Positions 1 through 12,270 of a stretch of DNA of 64,000 bases are shown here, in pieces. The stretch is from Homarus americanus (Eukaryota; Arthropoda; Malacostraca; Decapoda; Nephropidae): NCBI RefSeq assembly GCF_018991925.1, contig NW_024729698.1, forward strand, positions 92,501 through 156,500, written 5' to 3'. Each line of letters begins with the position of its first letter. Position 1 is the first letter of the stretch. A model generated the notes under the pieces. The model did not search any database, was not told where the DNA came from, and saw nothing but the letters and a program-made list of their open reading frames with translations. A program made the translations under genes and the position numbers.

Positions 1-618
1 GTAGGAGCTACACCCGTGACAAAGGTAGAGTAGGAGATACACAGGTGACAAAGGTAGAGAGTAGGAGCTACACAGGTGACAAAGGTAGAGTAGGAGATAC
101 ACAGGTGACAAAGGTAGAGAGTAGGAGCTACACAGGTGACAAAGGTAGAGAGTAGGAGATACACAGGTGACAAAGGTAGGAAGTAGGAGATACACAGGTG
201 ACAAAGGGTAGAGAGAGATACACAGATGCACAGGTGACAAGGTGAGTGGAGATACAGGTGACAAAGGGTAGTGGGAGATACACAGGTGACAAAGGGTGGT
301 AGGAGTAGGAGATGGGAGACACAGGTGACATAGGTGACAAGGTGGAGAGTAGGAGATACACAGGTGACAAAGGTGGAGAGTAGGAGATACACAGGTGACA
401 AAGGTGGAGAGTAGGAGATACACAGGTGACAAAGGTAGAGAGTAGGAGATACACAGGTGACAAAGGTGGAGAGTAGGAGATACACAGGTGACAAAGGTAG
501 AGAGTAGGAGATACACAGGTGACAAAGGTAGGAAGTAGGAGATACACAGGTGACAAAGGTGGAGAGTAGGAGATACACAGGTGACAAAGGTAGAGAGTAG
601 GAGATACACAGGTGACAC
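1..618. repeat. 31-bp minisatellite array
   Basis: About 20 head-to-tail copies of a 31-bp unit containing gtaggagatacacaggtgac followed by aaaggtagaga. The array runs off the left edge of the window. Units between about 210 and 345 are shortened and rearranged; the block 345-618 is more regular. The minus strand stays open for 177 codons only because the repeat lacks stops. Confidence 0.93.
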
Positions 619-679
619 ACACAAGGAGGAAATGCACTTTTAACACAGACGGAGTTCTCACTAAACTAGATTATATATA

Positions 680-1000
680 GACGTGATGTGTGTGTTGAAT
701 GACTCGCTGATGGTCATGTGGGCGTGGCTGTCTCACGTGGGCGTGGGAGAGTTGTAGGCTTGGTTGAATCGAGAAGACGTGGGAGAGTTCGTGGGTGTGG
801 TTGAATGATGAAGGCATGGGAAGGTTCGTTGGTGTGGCTGTCTCATGAGAACGTGGGCGAGTTATAGGCTTGGTTGTATCATGAGGGCGTGGAAAGGTTT
901 GTGGGTGTGCTGGCTCATGAGGGCGTGGGAGGGAGGGGAACTTAAAGGGTGGTTGGCTGATGAAAGCGTGGAGAAAGAGCCGTGGGAGTGGCCAGGTCAT
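680..1000. repeat. degenerate GTGGGCGTGG-rich minisatellite
   Basis: Diverged copies of a roughly 35-bp unit with the shared words gtgggcgtgg, ggctgtctcatgag and gagagtt. It looks like the older, eroded edge of the regular 36-bp array that follows directly. Confidence 0.7.
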
Positions 1001-1645
1001 GAGAGTTTAAACTGGTCGTGGGCGTGGCTGGGTTATGAGATTTTAAGCTGGTCGTGGGCGTGGCTGGGTTATGAGATTTTAAGCTGGTCGTGGGTGTGGC
1101 TGGGTTATGAGATTTTAAGCTGGTCGTGGGCGTGGCTGGGTTATGAGATTTTAAGCTGGTCGTGGGCGTGGCTGGGTTATGAGATTTTAAGCTGGTCGTG
1201 GGTGTGGCTGGGTTATGAGATTTTAAGCTGGTCGTGGGCGTGGCTGGGTTATGAGATTTTAAACTGGTCGTGGGCGTGGCTGGGTTATGAGATTTTAAGC
1301 TGGTCGTGGGCGTGGCTGGGTTATGTGATTTTAAGCTGGTCGTGGGTGTGGCTGGGTTATGAGATTTAAGCTGGTCGTGGGCGTGGCTGGGTTATGAGAT
1401 TTTAAACTGGTCGTGGGCGTGGCTGGTTATGAGATTTTAAGCTGGTCGTGGGCGTGGCTGGGTTATGAGATTTTAAGCTGGTCGTGGGCGTGGCTGGGTG
1501 TAGGATGGTCGTGGGGGTGGCCGGATCATGAGTGTAGGTTGATCACGGGTGTGGCTAGATGCAGGCTGTTCGTGGGTGTGGCAGGGTCATGAGAGTTTAA
1601 GGTGGTGTTGGGCGTGGTTGGGTGTAAGCTGGTGGAGGGCGTGAG
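1001..1645. repeat. 36-bp minisatellite array
   Basis: About 14 near-identical 36-bp units (gagattttaagctggtcgtg then ggcgtggctgggttat) up to about 1500, then four diverged units. Variants are mostly gcg/gtg and aagctg/aaactg. The unit is a multiple of three, so one frame reads a 12-residue repeat (WAWLGYEILSWS); a 1-bp loss near 1366 breaks it. I see no sign that it is coding. Confidence 0.93.
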
Positions 1646-1870
1646 GTCCTTACTCTCGTCACCTGGGGAGCGCTAACGACCATGTGGGAGAGCTGAAGTG
1701 GACGGAGAATCGACCGTAAAGTTCTCTCACCTTAAACTTTTGGGCTAGAATTCTCAGAGACTCGCAAGTTAAGACAAAGAAAAATCCCTCTTAACTGGAA
1801 ATGTGAGAAGAAGGCAACTTAACTGACTCACTTCAGCCGAAACAACAAGAGAAAACTGTTGATATTACAC

Positions 1871-1907
<37 letters not shown>

Positions 1908-1961
1908 AACTCTTTTTGGGAACTCAGAAACAGGTCATTGACTCCTTTCAGCTGTACTTGA

Positions 1962-1996
<35 letters not shown>

Positions 1997-2680
1997 CCCC
2001 TCACCCAGTTCAGGAAAGGCAGGAGGAATTTGATCGAACTCTGATTAACACAGACACAGAAACACACACTCAAAAAAGAAAACCCCCCACGAAAGAATGT
2101 TTGAGATTAGCTTTAAGAATGCAGGCCGTGTTGTGCGCCGCTCACCACAGAAACACTCCCTCACTGCCAACACTAAACTTGACTTGTTTTCTTCTGAGTT
2201 ATGAATTATAAGGTGTGTCCGGGTGCTCTTGCTCATGGCCCTTGTTCATCTTCTCATCCTTTGTCATGGTTGTCGCTTTCCCACATTTCTCTCCTCATTA
2301 TAATCATATTTTTTGAGGGGAATATTTTTCTCGTTAGGTTTATCTCTGTCGGTGTTATAACGAAGACTATGTATTAGACCAGTTTTTGTACGGTGTATAA
2401 AGGGGATAACTTTGAATGGAAGGTATTATTATTATATTTTTTCTACATGGTACAGTTTAATGCATATATCCCCCCACCCCATCCAGTAATAATAGTTGTG
2501 AACATATATCTTCGCGTCCCGCCCAGACATCTACACAGGTTGGGTCATGGTGAGGGATTATTCAGATGCTCTCTCAAGACCTTCCTGAAGACAGATGGTC
2601 GACACTCTGTAACCCAGTCTTTTGTCGTGCTCATGGTTACACTACACTACCAACCACCTGTCACCTACAGCCGTACCACC
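1646..2680. other. non-genic stretch with (CT)n and (CA)n
   Basis: Contains (CT)n at about 1876-1902 and (CA)n at 1963-1992. The remainder is mixed-composition sequence. Short open frames at 2045-2236 (minus) and 2393-2683 (plus) show no domain, homology or codon pattern I recognise. Confidence 0.6.
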
Positions 2681-2682
2681 TA

Positions 2683-2719
<37 letters not shown>

Positions 2720-2807
2720 TAGTTAGGGAGAATATATGAACAAACATATCCCCCCCACACATACACCTGTAGGTAAGCTGGCACAAACGCACACACACAC
2801 ACACACC
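2681..2807. repeat. (CA)n microsatellites
   Basis: Two CA tracts, about 2681-2717 and 2786-2807, separated by unique sequence. Confidence 0.95.
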
Positions 2808-3104
2808 TTTGGAAGTTTTTTATAAATATGACGCACGACTGTCACCTGTAAATTGCACACCTCACCTCCAACACCTGACACGGGGAGGCAGATAGATACC
2901 TATAATTAGTACCGAGTGTTACACTCATGCACGAGAGACTATCTGTGTAAATAACATCATAAGCGCACTGATTAGACCCGGATACATAAATAAACATAAG
3001 TATATATTAACATTTATAATTACAGACTTACAGGTATTCATATCTCTATATAAATATGGATATATGCAGAGAATTAAATACTATGAATGAACCTACGTAG
3101 ATTG
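2808..3104. other. AT-rich unique stretch
   Basis: No open frame, RNA structure or repeat recognised. Composition becomes AT-rich towards the TACA array. Confidence 0.5.
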
Positions 3105-3178
3105 ATACATACATACATACATACATACATACATACATACATACATACATACATACATACATACATACATACATACAT
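3105..3178. repeat. (TACA)n microsatellite
   Basis: About 18 uninterrupted tetranucleotide units. Confidence 0.97.
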
Positions 3179-3280
3179 TATATAAGCATGTATTGATTGT
3201 CATAAAGAGATAAATCATCAACACCAACATACTAGTCAATTACCATCTAGGTCAGGCTAGTTATCTACCGTTACCTGGAG

Positions 3281-3772
3281 TGAATGTTGTTTGTGTGTTT
3301 TGTGGTGTTGTTGTTTGTGTGTTTTGTGGTGTTGTTGTTTGTGTGTTTTGTGGTGTTGTTGTTTGTGTGTTTTGTGGTGTTGTTGTTTGTGTGTTTTGTG
3401 GTGTTGTTGTTTGTGTGTTTTGTGGTGTTGTTGTTTGTGTGTCTTGTGGTGTTGTTGTTTGTGTGTCTTGTGGTGTTGTTGTTTGTGTGTCTTGTGGTGT
3501 TGTTGTTTGTGTGTCTTGTGGTGTTGTTGTTTATGTGTCTTGTTGTGTTGTTGTTAGTGTGTCTTGTGGTGTTGTTGCTGTGTTTTTGTGTTTTGTGGTG
3601 TTGTTGTTTATTGTGTTTTGTGGTGTTGTTGTTTATGTGTTTTGTGGTGTTGTTGTTTGTGTGTTTTGTGGTGTTGTTGTTTGTGTGTCTTGTGGTGTTG
3701 TTGTTTGTGTGTCTTGGGTGTTGTTGTTTATGTGTCTTGTTGTGTTGTTGTTTGCAGTGTCCTGTGTATTTG
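3281..3772. repeat. 24-bp GT-rich minisatellite
   Basis: About 20 units of 24 bp (gtgtgttttgtggtgttgtt plus gttt). Two subtypes lie in blocks, tgttttg first and tgtcttg later, a sign of local amplification of variants. All frames on both strands are largely free of stops, which creates several spurious open frames. Confidence 0.95.
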
Positions 3773-3834
3773 CTTGTGTCTCGTTTTATTGTGTCGTTTC
3801 TACTATAACGGCGTGCTGTAAAGTGGTGCTGTGG

Positions 3835-4520
3835 TGAGGCGAGCTGCGTGTGTGCTGTGTGGTGTGGCGAGCTGTGTTGTGGTGCTGTGGTGAGGCTGTG
3901 CTGTGGTGTTGTGGTGTGCTGTGTGTGTATTGTTGTGGTGTGGCAGAGCTGTGTTGTGATGCTGTGGTGTGCTGTGTGTAGTGTTGTGTGTAAGAGCTGT
4001 GTTGTGGTGCTGTGGTGTGGCGAGCTGTGAAGTGGTGCTGTGGTGTGGCGAGCTGTGTTGTGGTGCTGTGGTGTGGCGAGCTGTGCTGTGGTGCTGTGTG
4101 TGCTGTGTGGTGTTGTGGTGTGGCGAGCTGTGTTGTGGTGCTGTGGTGTGGCGAGCTGTGTTGTGGTGCTGTGGTGTGGCGAGTCGTGCTGTGGTGTGTG
4201 TGTGTGTATGTTGTGGTGTGGCGGAGGCTGTGTTGTGGTGCTGTTGTGTGCGAGCTGTGTTGTGGTGCTGTGGTGTGGCGAGCTGTGAAGTGGTGCTGTG
4301 GTGGCGAGCTGTGTTGTGGTGCTGTGGTGTGGCGAACTGTGCTGTGGTGCTGTGGTGTGCTGTGTGTAGTGTGGTGGTGTGGCGAGCTGTGTTGTGGTGC
4401 TGTGGTGTGGCGAGCTGTGTTGTGGTGGTGTGGCGAGCTGTGTTGTGGTGGTGTGGCGAGCTGTGTTGTGGTGCTGTGGTGTGGCGAGCTGTGTTGTGGT
4501 GCTGTGGCGAGCTGTGTTGT
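3835..4520. repeat. 28-bp GT-rich minisatellite
   Basis: About 24 units of roughly 28 bp (gagctgtgttgtggtgctgt plus ggtgtggc), with truncated and recombined copies. It follows the 24-bp array with only a short gap. The apparent 427-codon minus frame covering both arrays is repeat-derived. Confidence 0.93.
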
Positions 4521-4664
4521 GTTGTATCCAGCGCCGTGGCATGCGTCTAGGCACTAACTCTGCCCCAACTTGACAATTTATTTACTCTCCCGGCAGTCGA
4601 GGCGGCCCTGTCCGGCTCCCCAGTAAAATGTGTGTTAATAGATGACCTCAATTGTAATGTTTGA

Positions 4665-4707
<43 letters not shown>
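4665..4707. repeat. (GT)n microsatellite
   Basis: About 21 uninterrupted GT units. Confidence 0.97.
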
Positions 4708-4708
<1 letters not shown>

Positions 4709-4767
4709 CCTGTATAAACTGGTTGTGTATACACACACTACTACACCATCCTCGTCACCTCCTGCCA

Positions 4768-4996
4768 CCAGCATTCCCCTGCCCACCTCGCGCAGTCCGC
4801 CACTACAACAAAATTCAGCCCATAAGAGCCCGCACTGATAGATATAAGAACAGCACCATCCCATCTATTGTTAAAATAATAAACAACTCCTGATTTATGC
4901 ACTGTACAGCCCTGTAAATGTATTGAACGTATATTATTATGTCTAAATCACATGTAAGTTTGTATGTTTTCAGCCACCGGCAGCACACACACGCAC
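4768..4996 (+). pseudogene. LINE 3' end, reverse transcriptase C-terminal tail
   Basis: The frame ending at tga 4891-4893 reads a C-terminal tail with RAVRHYNKIQPIRARTDRYK followed by NSTIPSIVKIINNS. The same tail recurs at 6252-6482, and this basic RYKNS-P motif with a short hydrophobic end is typical of the last residues of LINE ORF2 proteins. Only about 40 codons survive, so the copy is strongly 5' truncated. The 3' untranslated part also matches the second copy (ttttcagcc, then ggc and a CA tract). LINE clade not assigned. Confidence 0.7.
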
Positions 4997-5089
4997 TCTC
5001 CCATATCCGCCGGCCTAACAAAGCCCACAAGACAAATGAATTGTTCCTTCCACCACCGGCGACGTCCCCACCATTATAAGATGAGGGGG

Positions 5090-5450
5090 GGGGGGCTGAA
5101 GGTCCCTCTCCTCTCCCCTTTTACGTTCACTTACGTCTCCCTTTCCCTTACGATATCCCCTCTCACGTTAACTATCATGCCCTCCCTCATATTTCCATTA
5201 CGAACTTCCTCACGTTCTATATCATGTCCTCCTTCATGTTCTCCATCACGTTCCCCTCACATCTCCATCACGTTGCCCTTCACATCTCCATCATGCTCCA
5301 TCACATCCCCTACTCCTCCACCACGCCCTACTTCTTCATCCTCCTTATACTCTCTTTGACATTCTCTCCCCATCTCCTCCCTCCACGACCCCTCCTCTAC
5401 CCCTCCACGACCCCTCCTCTACCCCTCCACGAGCCCTTCTTTCTAGGGGC
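5090..5450. repeat. pyrimidine-rich degenerate repeat
   Basis: C/T-rich sequence with recurring words cacatctccatcac and cctcctctacccctccacga. No gene is supported. Confidence 0.6.
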
Positions 5451-5582
5451 GCTGGCTGGGCTCATAACAGCAGCTTTATCATCCTTGCGTCAGCGGTAGA
5501 CACAACCGTAAAGAGGGGCTTCGTATGACGCCCCTCCGTGAAATTATCCGAAGAGTGTTCATGCGTCTGTGCGTGGTGGATG

Positions 5583-5935
5583 TATGGTAGGGGCGAGGAG
5601 AGGGTGAGTTGGTAGGGGCGAGGAGGAAAGGGTGTGTTGGTAGGGGGAAAGAAGGAGAAGGTGTGTTGGTAAGGGAGGAGAGAGGGTGTGTTGGTAAGGG
5701 AGGGGAGAGGGTGTGTTGGTAGGGGAGAGGAGAGGTGTGTTGGTAGGGGAGAGGAGAGGTGTGTTGGTAGGGGAGAGAAGAGGTGTGTTGGTAGAGGAGT
5801 GCAGGGGAGGGTGCGTTGGTAGGGGCGAGGAGAAGAGGATGTGTTGGAAGGGGCGTGTAGGAGAGAGTGTGTTTGTAATGTGTGTAGTGGGTGTGTTGTG
5901 GGGGTGTTGTGGGGGTCATGTGGGGGTGATGTGGG
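5583..5935. repeat. 24-bp purine/GT minisatellite
   Basis: Repeats of gtgtgttggtaggggagagg (unit about 24 bp, variable at the edges), ending in GT/GGG-rich sequence. Open frames over it on both strands are repeat translations. Confidence 0.85.
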
Positions 5936-6039
5936 GGAGGGTATACTTGTAGAGATAAGGGGGATTCCCTTTGTTATAAAAGCTTCTGTATGTGTGGAAC
6001 AGGAGCATACATGTAGAGGAGAGTGGAGGAGATGTGGAG

Positions 6040-6121
6040 GAGATGTGTGTGTGTGTGTGTGTGTGTGTGTAATGACTGGAGGAGTGTTTGTGTGCGTATT
6101 ATATATGTGTGTGTGTGTGTG
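6040..6121. repeat. short (GT)n tracts
   Basis: GT runs at about 6040-6070 and 6104-6121. Confidence 0.9.
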
Positions 6122-6251
6122 TAAAACCCTTATGTCTACGAAAAGCTATTACGACTTCTTATGCTCCCTACTAAGAATACTATGTTACTCTTGTATGGCT
6201 TTTATATGATGGAAATATACTACAAAATAACACACACACACACATATATAT

Positions 6252-6693
6252 CAAGAAGCGCTCAACGCACTGACCCTCTCTGATCATCACCACGACCTCA
6301 CCTGCAAATTTAGTGAGAAGCTTCTGCAACATCTTCAACACCGGCTCCTACTTCCACTCGAGATCCCTCATCCGCTAATTGCTGTTCGACACCACAACCG
6401 CATCCACCCCATACGGGCACGTACCGATCGCTATAAGAACAGCCCAGTCCCAACCATTGTAAAAATTATCAACAACTCGTAATCAACCAGTGTGTTCACT
6501 CCCAGCCAATCTTACCTTTTTGCACTGTCACTATGTTGAAATGCCCTGAAGTATAACCTTCTCCCCACCTAGTTATTATATATCATATTTGTGTCACTTA
6601 TGTTACTTGTATATATTATTTGTCAATTAAGTGACCCGGGCCATTCCCAATTATGTAGCTATATTTTCAGCCTTTTGGCTGCCATGCTCTTTC
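6252..6693 (+). pseudogene. LINE 3' end, reverse transcriptase C-terminal tail plus 3' UTR
   Basis: A 77-codon frame including the stop (taa 6480-6482) starts abruptly after a CA/TA tract. It reads QEALNALTLSDHHHDLTCKF and ends RYKNSPVPTIVKIINNS. A 'YxxALxxLxLxxLxxRRxxLCxxF' block followed by a basic tail is what I know from the C-terminus of several LINE ORF2 proteins. It is the better of the two copies of this family (other at 4768-4996). The 3' UTR continues to about 6693 and abuts a (CA)n(CTA)n tract that is also the tail of the minus-strand LINE beyond it. Confidence 0.75.
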
Positions 6694-6734
6694 CACACAC
6701 ACACACACACACACACACTACTACTACTACTACT
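6694..6734. repeat. (CA)12(CTA)5 tract between two LINE 3' ends
   Basis: CA units 6694-6718 followed by CTA units to about 6734. Read on the minus strand it is (TAG)n(TG)n, the same tail that ends the family-1 LINE copies at 39437 and about 54025. Confidence 0.92.
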
Positions 6735-7084
6735 TTGCTGTCACTCGGAATCGAGCATGAAGATCATCCAGTCATGATACAATGATATGAGTTATTAGGG
6801 ATGTCACCTAGGTTGGTGAGTTTTGAGGTGACTAAAGAGACCGATACGGGACCCGCAGCGTCGTTCACATTCGTTGCACATGTGGAGGGCTCCATCTACT
6901 GTAGGAGGGGCGGTGGCAGCGTCTTTCCGGCGTTGGCGCTTGTCTGTCTCGGTTTGCAGACGGGCTAACTCGAAAGCACTGACACCTTCTCGTGTGGTGC
7001 TCCTCCAAGTGTTACGATGTGGAGTAATCGACTCCCAGGTGAGGGGGTCGATTCGGCACTTTTTCAGGTTCGTCTTAAGGCTAT
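6719..7084 (-). pseudogene. family-1 LINE, C-terminal finger and 3' UTR
   Basis: On the minus strand this resumes the coding sequence interrupted at 7642. It ends with a CNEC...SHLKTH motif (CX2C then HX3H), a C2H2-like finger that in this LINE type closes the ORF. The same finger is better kept in the copy at 38174-39437 (CNICDRPCRSRVDLLSHLRT). The 3' UTR then runs into the (TAG)n(TG)n tail. Confidence 0.75.
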
Positions 7085-7641
7085 TATAACCGCCATCCGG
7101 GCGGTTAGAGGGTGAATAATACTTCTCACGTCGTACACGAACATTATAATTCGGTCAAACCTGTTGAATACAATTCATTTAGTATTTCAAATAAGTCATA
7201 CATAGGCACTCTTACATAAATGTTTAATCCAATATATATTTACATAACAATCATGGCTATGTAATTAGTCTAATCTTAACACAAAAACAATGACACAGTC
7301 TACCTGTGTACACAATAAGTACTAGTTAAACTTACGTGTTGAAAGTCTAGAGAGAAACCAGGGTAGGTGTTGACTCTAAGATATGGGTAGCAACACTGAA
7401 ATGCCCACCCTATAGCCTGGCCCCTTGGCTGGTCAGCTATGGCTGAGTCAGGTGATTATAATTATACATAAACAAAGCTCCCTTCACACCCTCCAACCCC
7501 CTTCTGGGCCTCTCATCTTCAACCATCTCAACACTCTACACTGCATACGGGCAGGCACGCCCAATAAACATGACATGAGTTACAGCCTAACATAACATTT
7601 GTTTATATGTCATCATAATTATGTACAGCTTGCGGTAACAA
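7085..7641 (-). mobile_element. 557-bp insert in family-1 LINE, possible solo LTR
   Basis: The host LINE reads gtataa-agagag just before and ataatag-cc just after this block, against a contiguous gtataaggatagtc in the copies at 38174-39437 and 50803-54030, so it is an insertion. On the minus strand it starts TGTTACCGC and ends GCGGTTATA, imperfect short inverted termini of the TG...CA kind seen in LTRs, and possible eroded 4-5 bp flanking repeats (agag/atag) are present. It is non-coding and AT-rich. A MITE is an alternative. Confidence 0.45.
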
Positions 7642-9830
<2,189 letters not shown>

Positions 9831-9966
9831 TCACCCTGATGATTAGCCCTCCCAGCTTATTTCACCCGATGAAGAAACACCCTAATGTTGCCTTGGGTGC
9901 TATGATTAGGTTAGGTTAGGTTAGGTTAGGTTAGGTTAGGGGCTAATCTTCAGACTTCAGGTGATC
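9831..9966. mobile_element. foldback element with TTAGG core (copy 1)
   Basis: The left arm includes the words cccagcttatttcaccc and gatgaag; the right arm includes ggctaatcttcag and ttcaggtgatc. Between them lie about 7 TTAGG units (9904-9940). The arms match those of copies at 17997, 30875, 36692 and 37590, so this is a repeat family rather than a chance palindrome. Confidence 0.7.
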
Positions 9967-10199
9967 TCAAATGCTTGTTGGTGTTATGCTGTTGTATCTA
10001 CATAATTATTTGCACTGTAAAGGATTATGTAATGAACATCTCCCAAAATATCACATACTGTACAGTAGTATCTTTCACTGTCTTGTATGATATGAGATCG
10101 AATGGTTTATGTGCCTAAATCTCATCAATAAGCTCTTTTTATCTATTATTATTATTATTATAAACACTCACCCGTCACTTCCCCCACACTATTAAGCTA

Positions 10200-10449
10200 G
10201 ATAAATGAAGCAGCATCGGTATAAGACGAACAGCGTGAAATGGAAATAGTAAATTAGAAGTGGGGAAGAGAAAACAGTGGATAAAGGAGATGAGAGTTGA
10301 GGACCGAAAAAAATAAGGGTCCAGGATATTGAGACAGGGGTGAGAAGGGTAGAGAGGGGGAAATATAAAAGCTAAATGGATGGAGAATGAAAGTAGATGT
10401 CCAGGCAAGTTGAAAAAAATTGAAAGGGGAGGATGAGCATCATAGCAAA

Positions 10450-10538
<89 letters not shown>

Positions 10539-10960
10539 ATGGGGGAGGAAGAAGAGGAGAAGGAGGGTAGGTACAAGTGGAAGAAGACGAGTATGTGGAT
10601 AAGGAAAGAAAAGAGGAGGGAAGGTACGAATGGATGAGAAAGGAGAAGCAGGGAAAAAGGGAGAGGAGGAAAGTACTGATCTAAACAAAGAGCGTAGAGG
10701 CAAGAGGAAAGGGAGAGAGGTAATGGGAAAAAAGGAGATAGAGGAAAGAGAAAAGAAAAGGAAATAACGAAAAGGGGAGACAGAAAGGGAGATAAGAGAA
10801 AAGGAAGAAAGGAAAGATGTGCAATAAGAGGTTATAGGTGAGAAGGGAGTACTCAGAGACCATTTAAAGGGAGATAATAGCCCAAAAAAGGGAGAATACA
10901 GGGAGTAAGTGTACCATCCGTTGGACGAGCAGATGGACCTAAGGTTGTAAGGAGGCGTGA
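10200..10960. repeat. purine-rich tract with (GA)42
   Basis: Long purine-dominated stretch with a pure (GA)n at 10452-10535 and recurring gggaaaagaggag words. Mirror-symmetric purine tracts like this can form triplex DNA. The open frames reported on either strand are low-complexity translations. Confidence 0.85.
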
Positions 10961-10984
10961 GGGAGAATCTAAAGGGAGAAGGGA

Positions 10985-11260
10985 ATCCTAGAGACTTACG
11001 CTCTCTCACCTACACCCACCCACGCCCTCACCCGCCCACCCTCGCCCTCACTCACTTACGCAATCATCCACCTACGCCTGCAATCGCCATCACCCACCCA
11101 CACCTTCACTTATGCACACCCTCATCCACCAACATCTTCACTCATATTCTTCTCTCATCACCCAAACTAACTCACCATCACCCACACCCATTAACACCTT
11201 GTCTCACCCACAGGCTCATCCACCCACGTCCACATACCGTATCTATCTTGACCTGTAAGG
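10985..11260. repeat. degenerate CACCCACCC-type repeat
   Basis: Recurring words ctcacccacc, cacccacacc and cctcact without a fixed period. No gene supported. Confidence 0.55.
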
Positions 11261-11310
11261 TAGTAAGAGGAGGGAGGAGTCACACGCTGCGAATGTCTCC
11301 ACCCACGCAT

Positions 11311-11612
11311 CTGTCTATAGGGTGCCAGAGAGGGCCTATGTGGGTGCCATGGAGCGCCAACTGGGGTGCCAAGGAGTTTTTATGGAAGTGTCAGGGAGTG
11401 CCTATGTGGGTGCCAGGGAAGCCTATAGGGGTGCCAGGGAAGCCTATAGGGGTGCCAGGTAAGCCTATAGGGGTGCCAGGTAAGCCTATAGGAGTGCCAG
11501 GCAGTGACTATACGAGTGCCAGGTAGTGCCTATGTGGGTGCTAAGGAGTGTATATATAAGTGCCGGGGAGTGCCTATGTGGGGGATAGGGAGTGCCTATA
11601 GGCTACCAGGGA
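11311..11612. repeat. 21-bp minisatellite
   Basis: About 14 units of ggggtgccagggaagcctat plus a. The four central units (about 11409-11492) are near identical; both edges are diverged. Confidence 0.9.
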
Positions 11613-11808
11613 GGAAGGGCCCATAAGAATAAAAAAAATGGTACACGGAATTCCCGACCATAAGTAGTGGTGTTATAAGAGCTATGAGACAGAGAAGAAA
11701 TATCAATAGGGTTTTTTTATTGGCAGGCGTCTGGACACAGTTGCCAATAATGATAAATATTGGGGACGTATATTTTCTCGAAGCGATTACAAATATACAG
11801 GTATAGAC

Positions 11809-11810
<2 letters not shown>

Positions 11811-11844
<34 letters not shown>
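11811..11844. repeat. (GT)n microsatellite
   Basis: About 17 GT units. Confidence 0.95.
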
Positions 11845-11846
<2 letters not shown>

Positions 11847-12055
11847 GAGTCTTAGAGATAGTTTCCCATGCCTCACCCCTAATTGCCATTCCAGCCTGAG
11901 GTCTAAATTTGGTTGTAATCGCTCTATCAGTCCTGTAGAGCCATCGCTAATTTTCACCTCTGCTGCCTGTACCGCATACCTCGGGGTGTAGCACTATACT
12001 GTAATTCTTAAGGTAAGTTACTATAATTTTCTGGCTTCTGGTTGTCTCTCTCTCT

Positions 12056-12270
<215 letters not shown>

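Noticed and set aside
128..661. 177-codon minus frame with a possible signal-like start
   Set aside because: Translation of the 31-bp minisatellite.
3271..4554. 427-codon minus-strand frame rich in His, Thr and Asn
   Set aside because: It covers the 24-bp and 28-bp GT-rich arrays; the composition follows the repeat.
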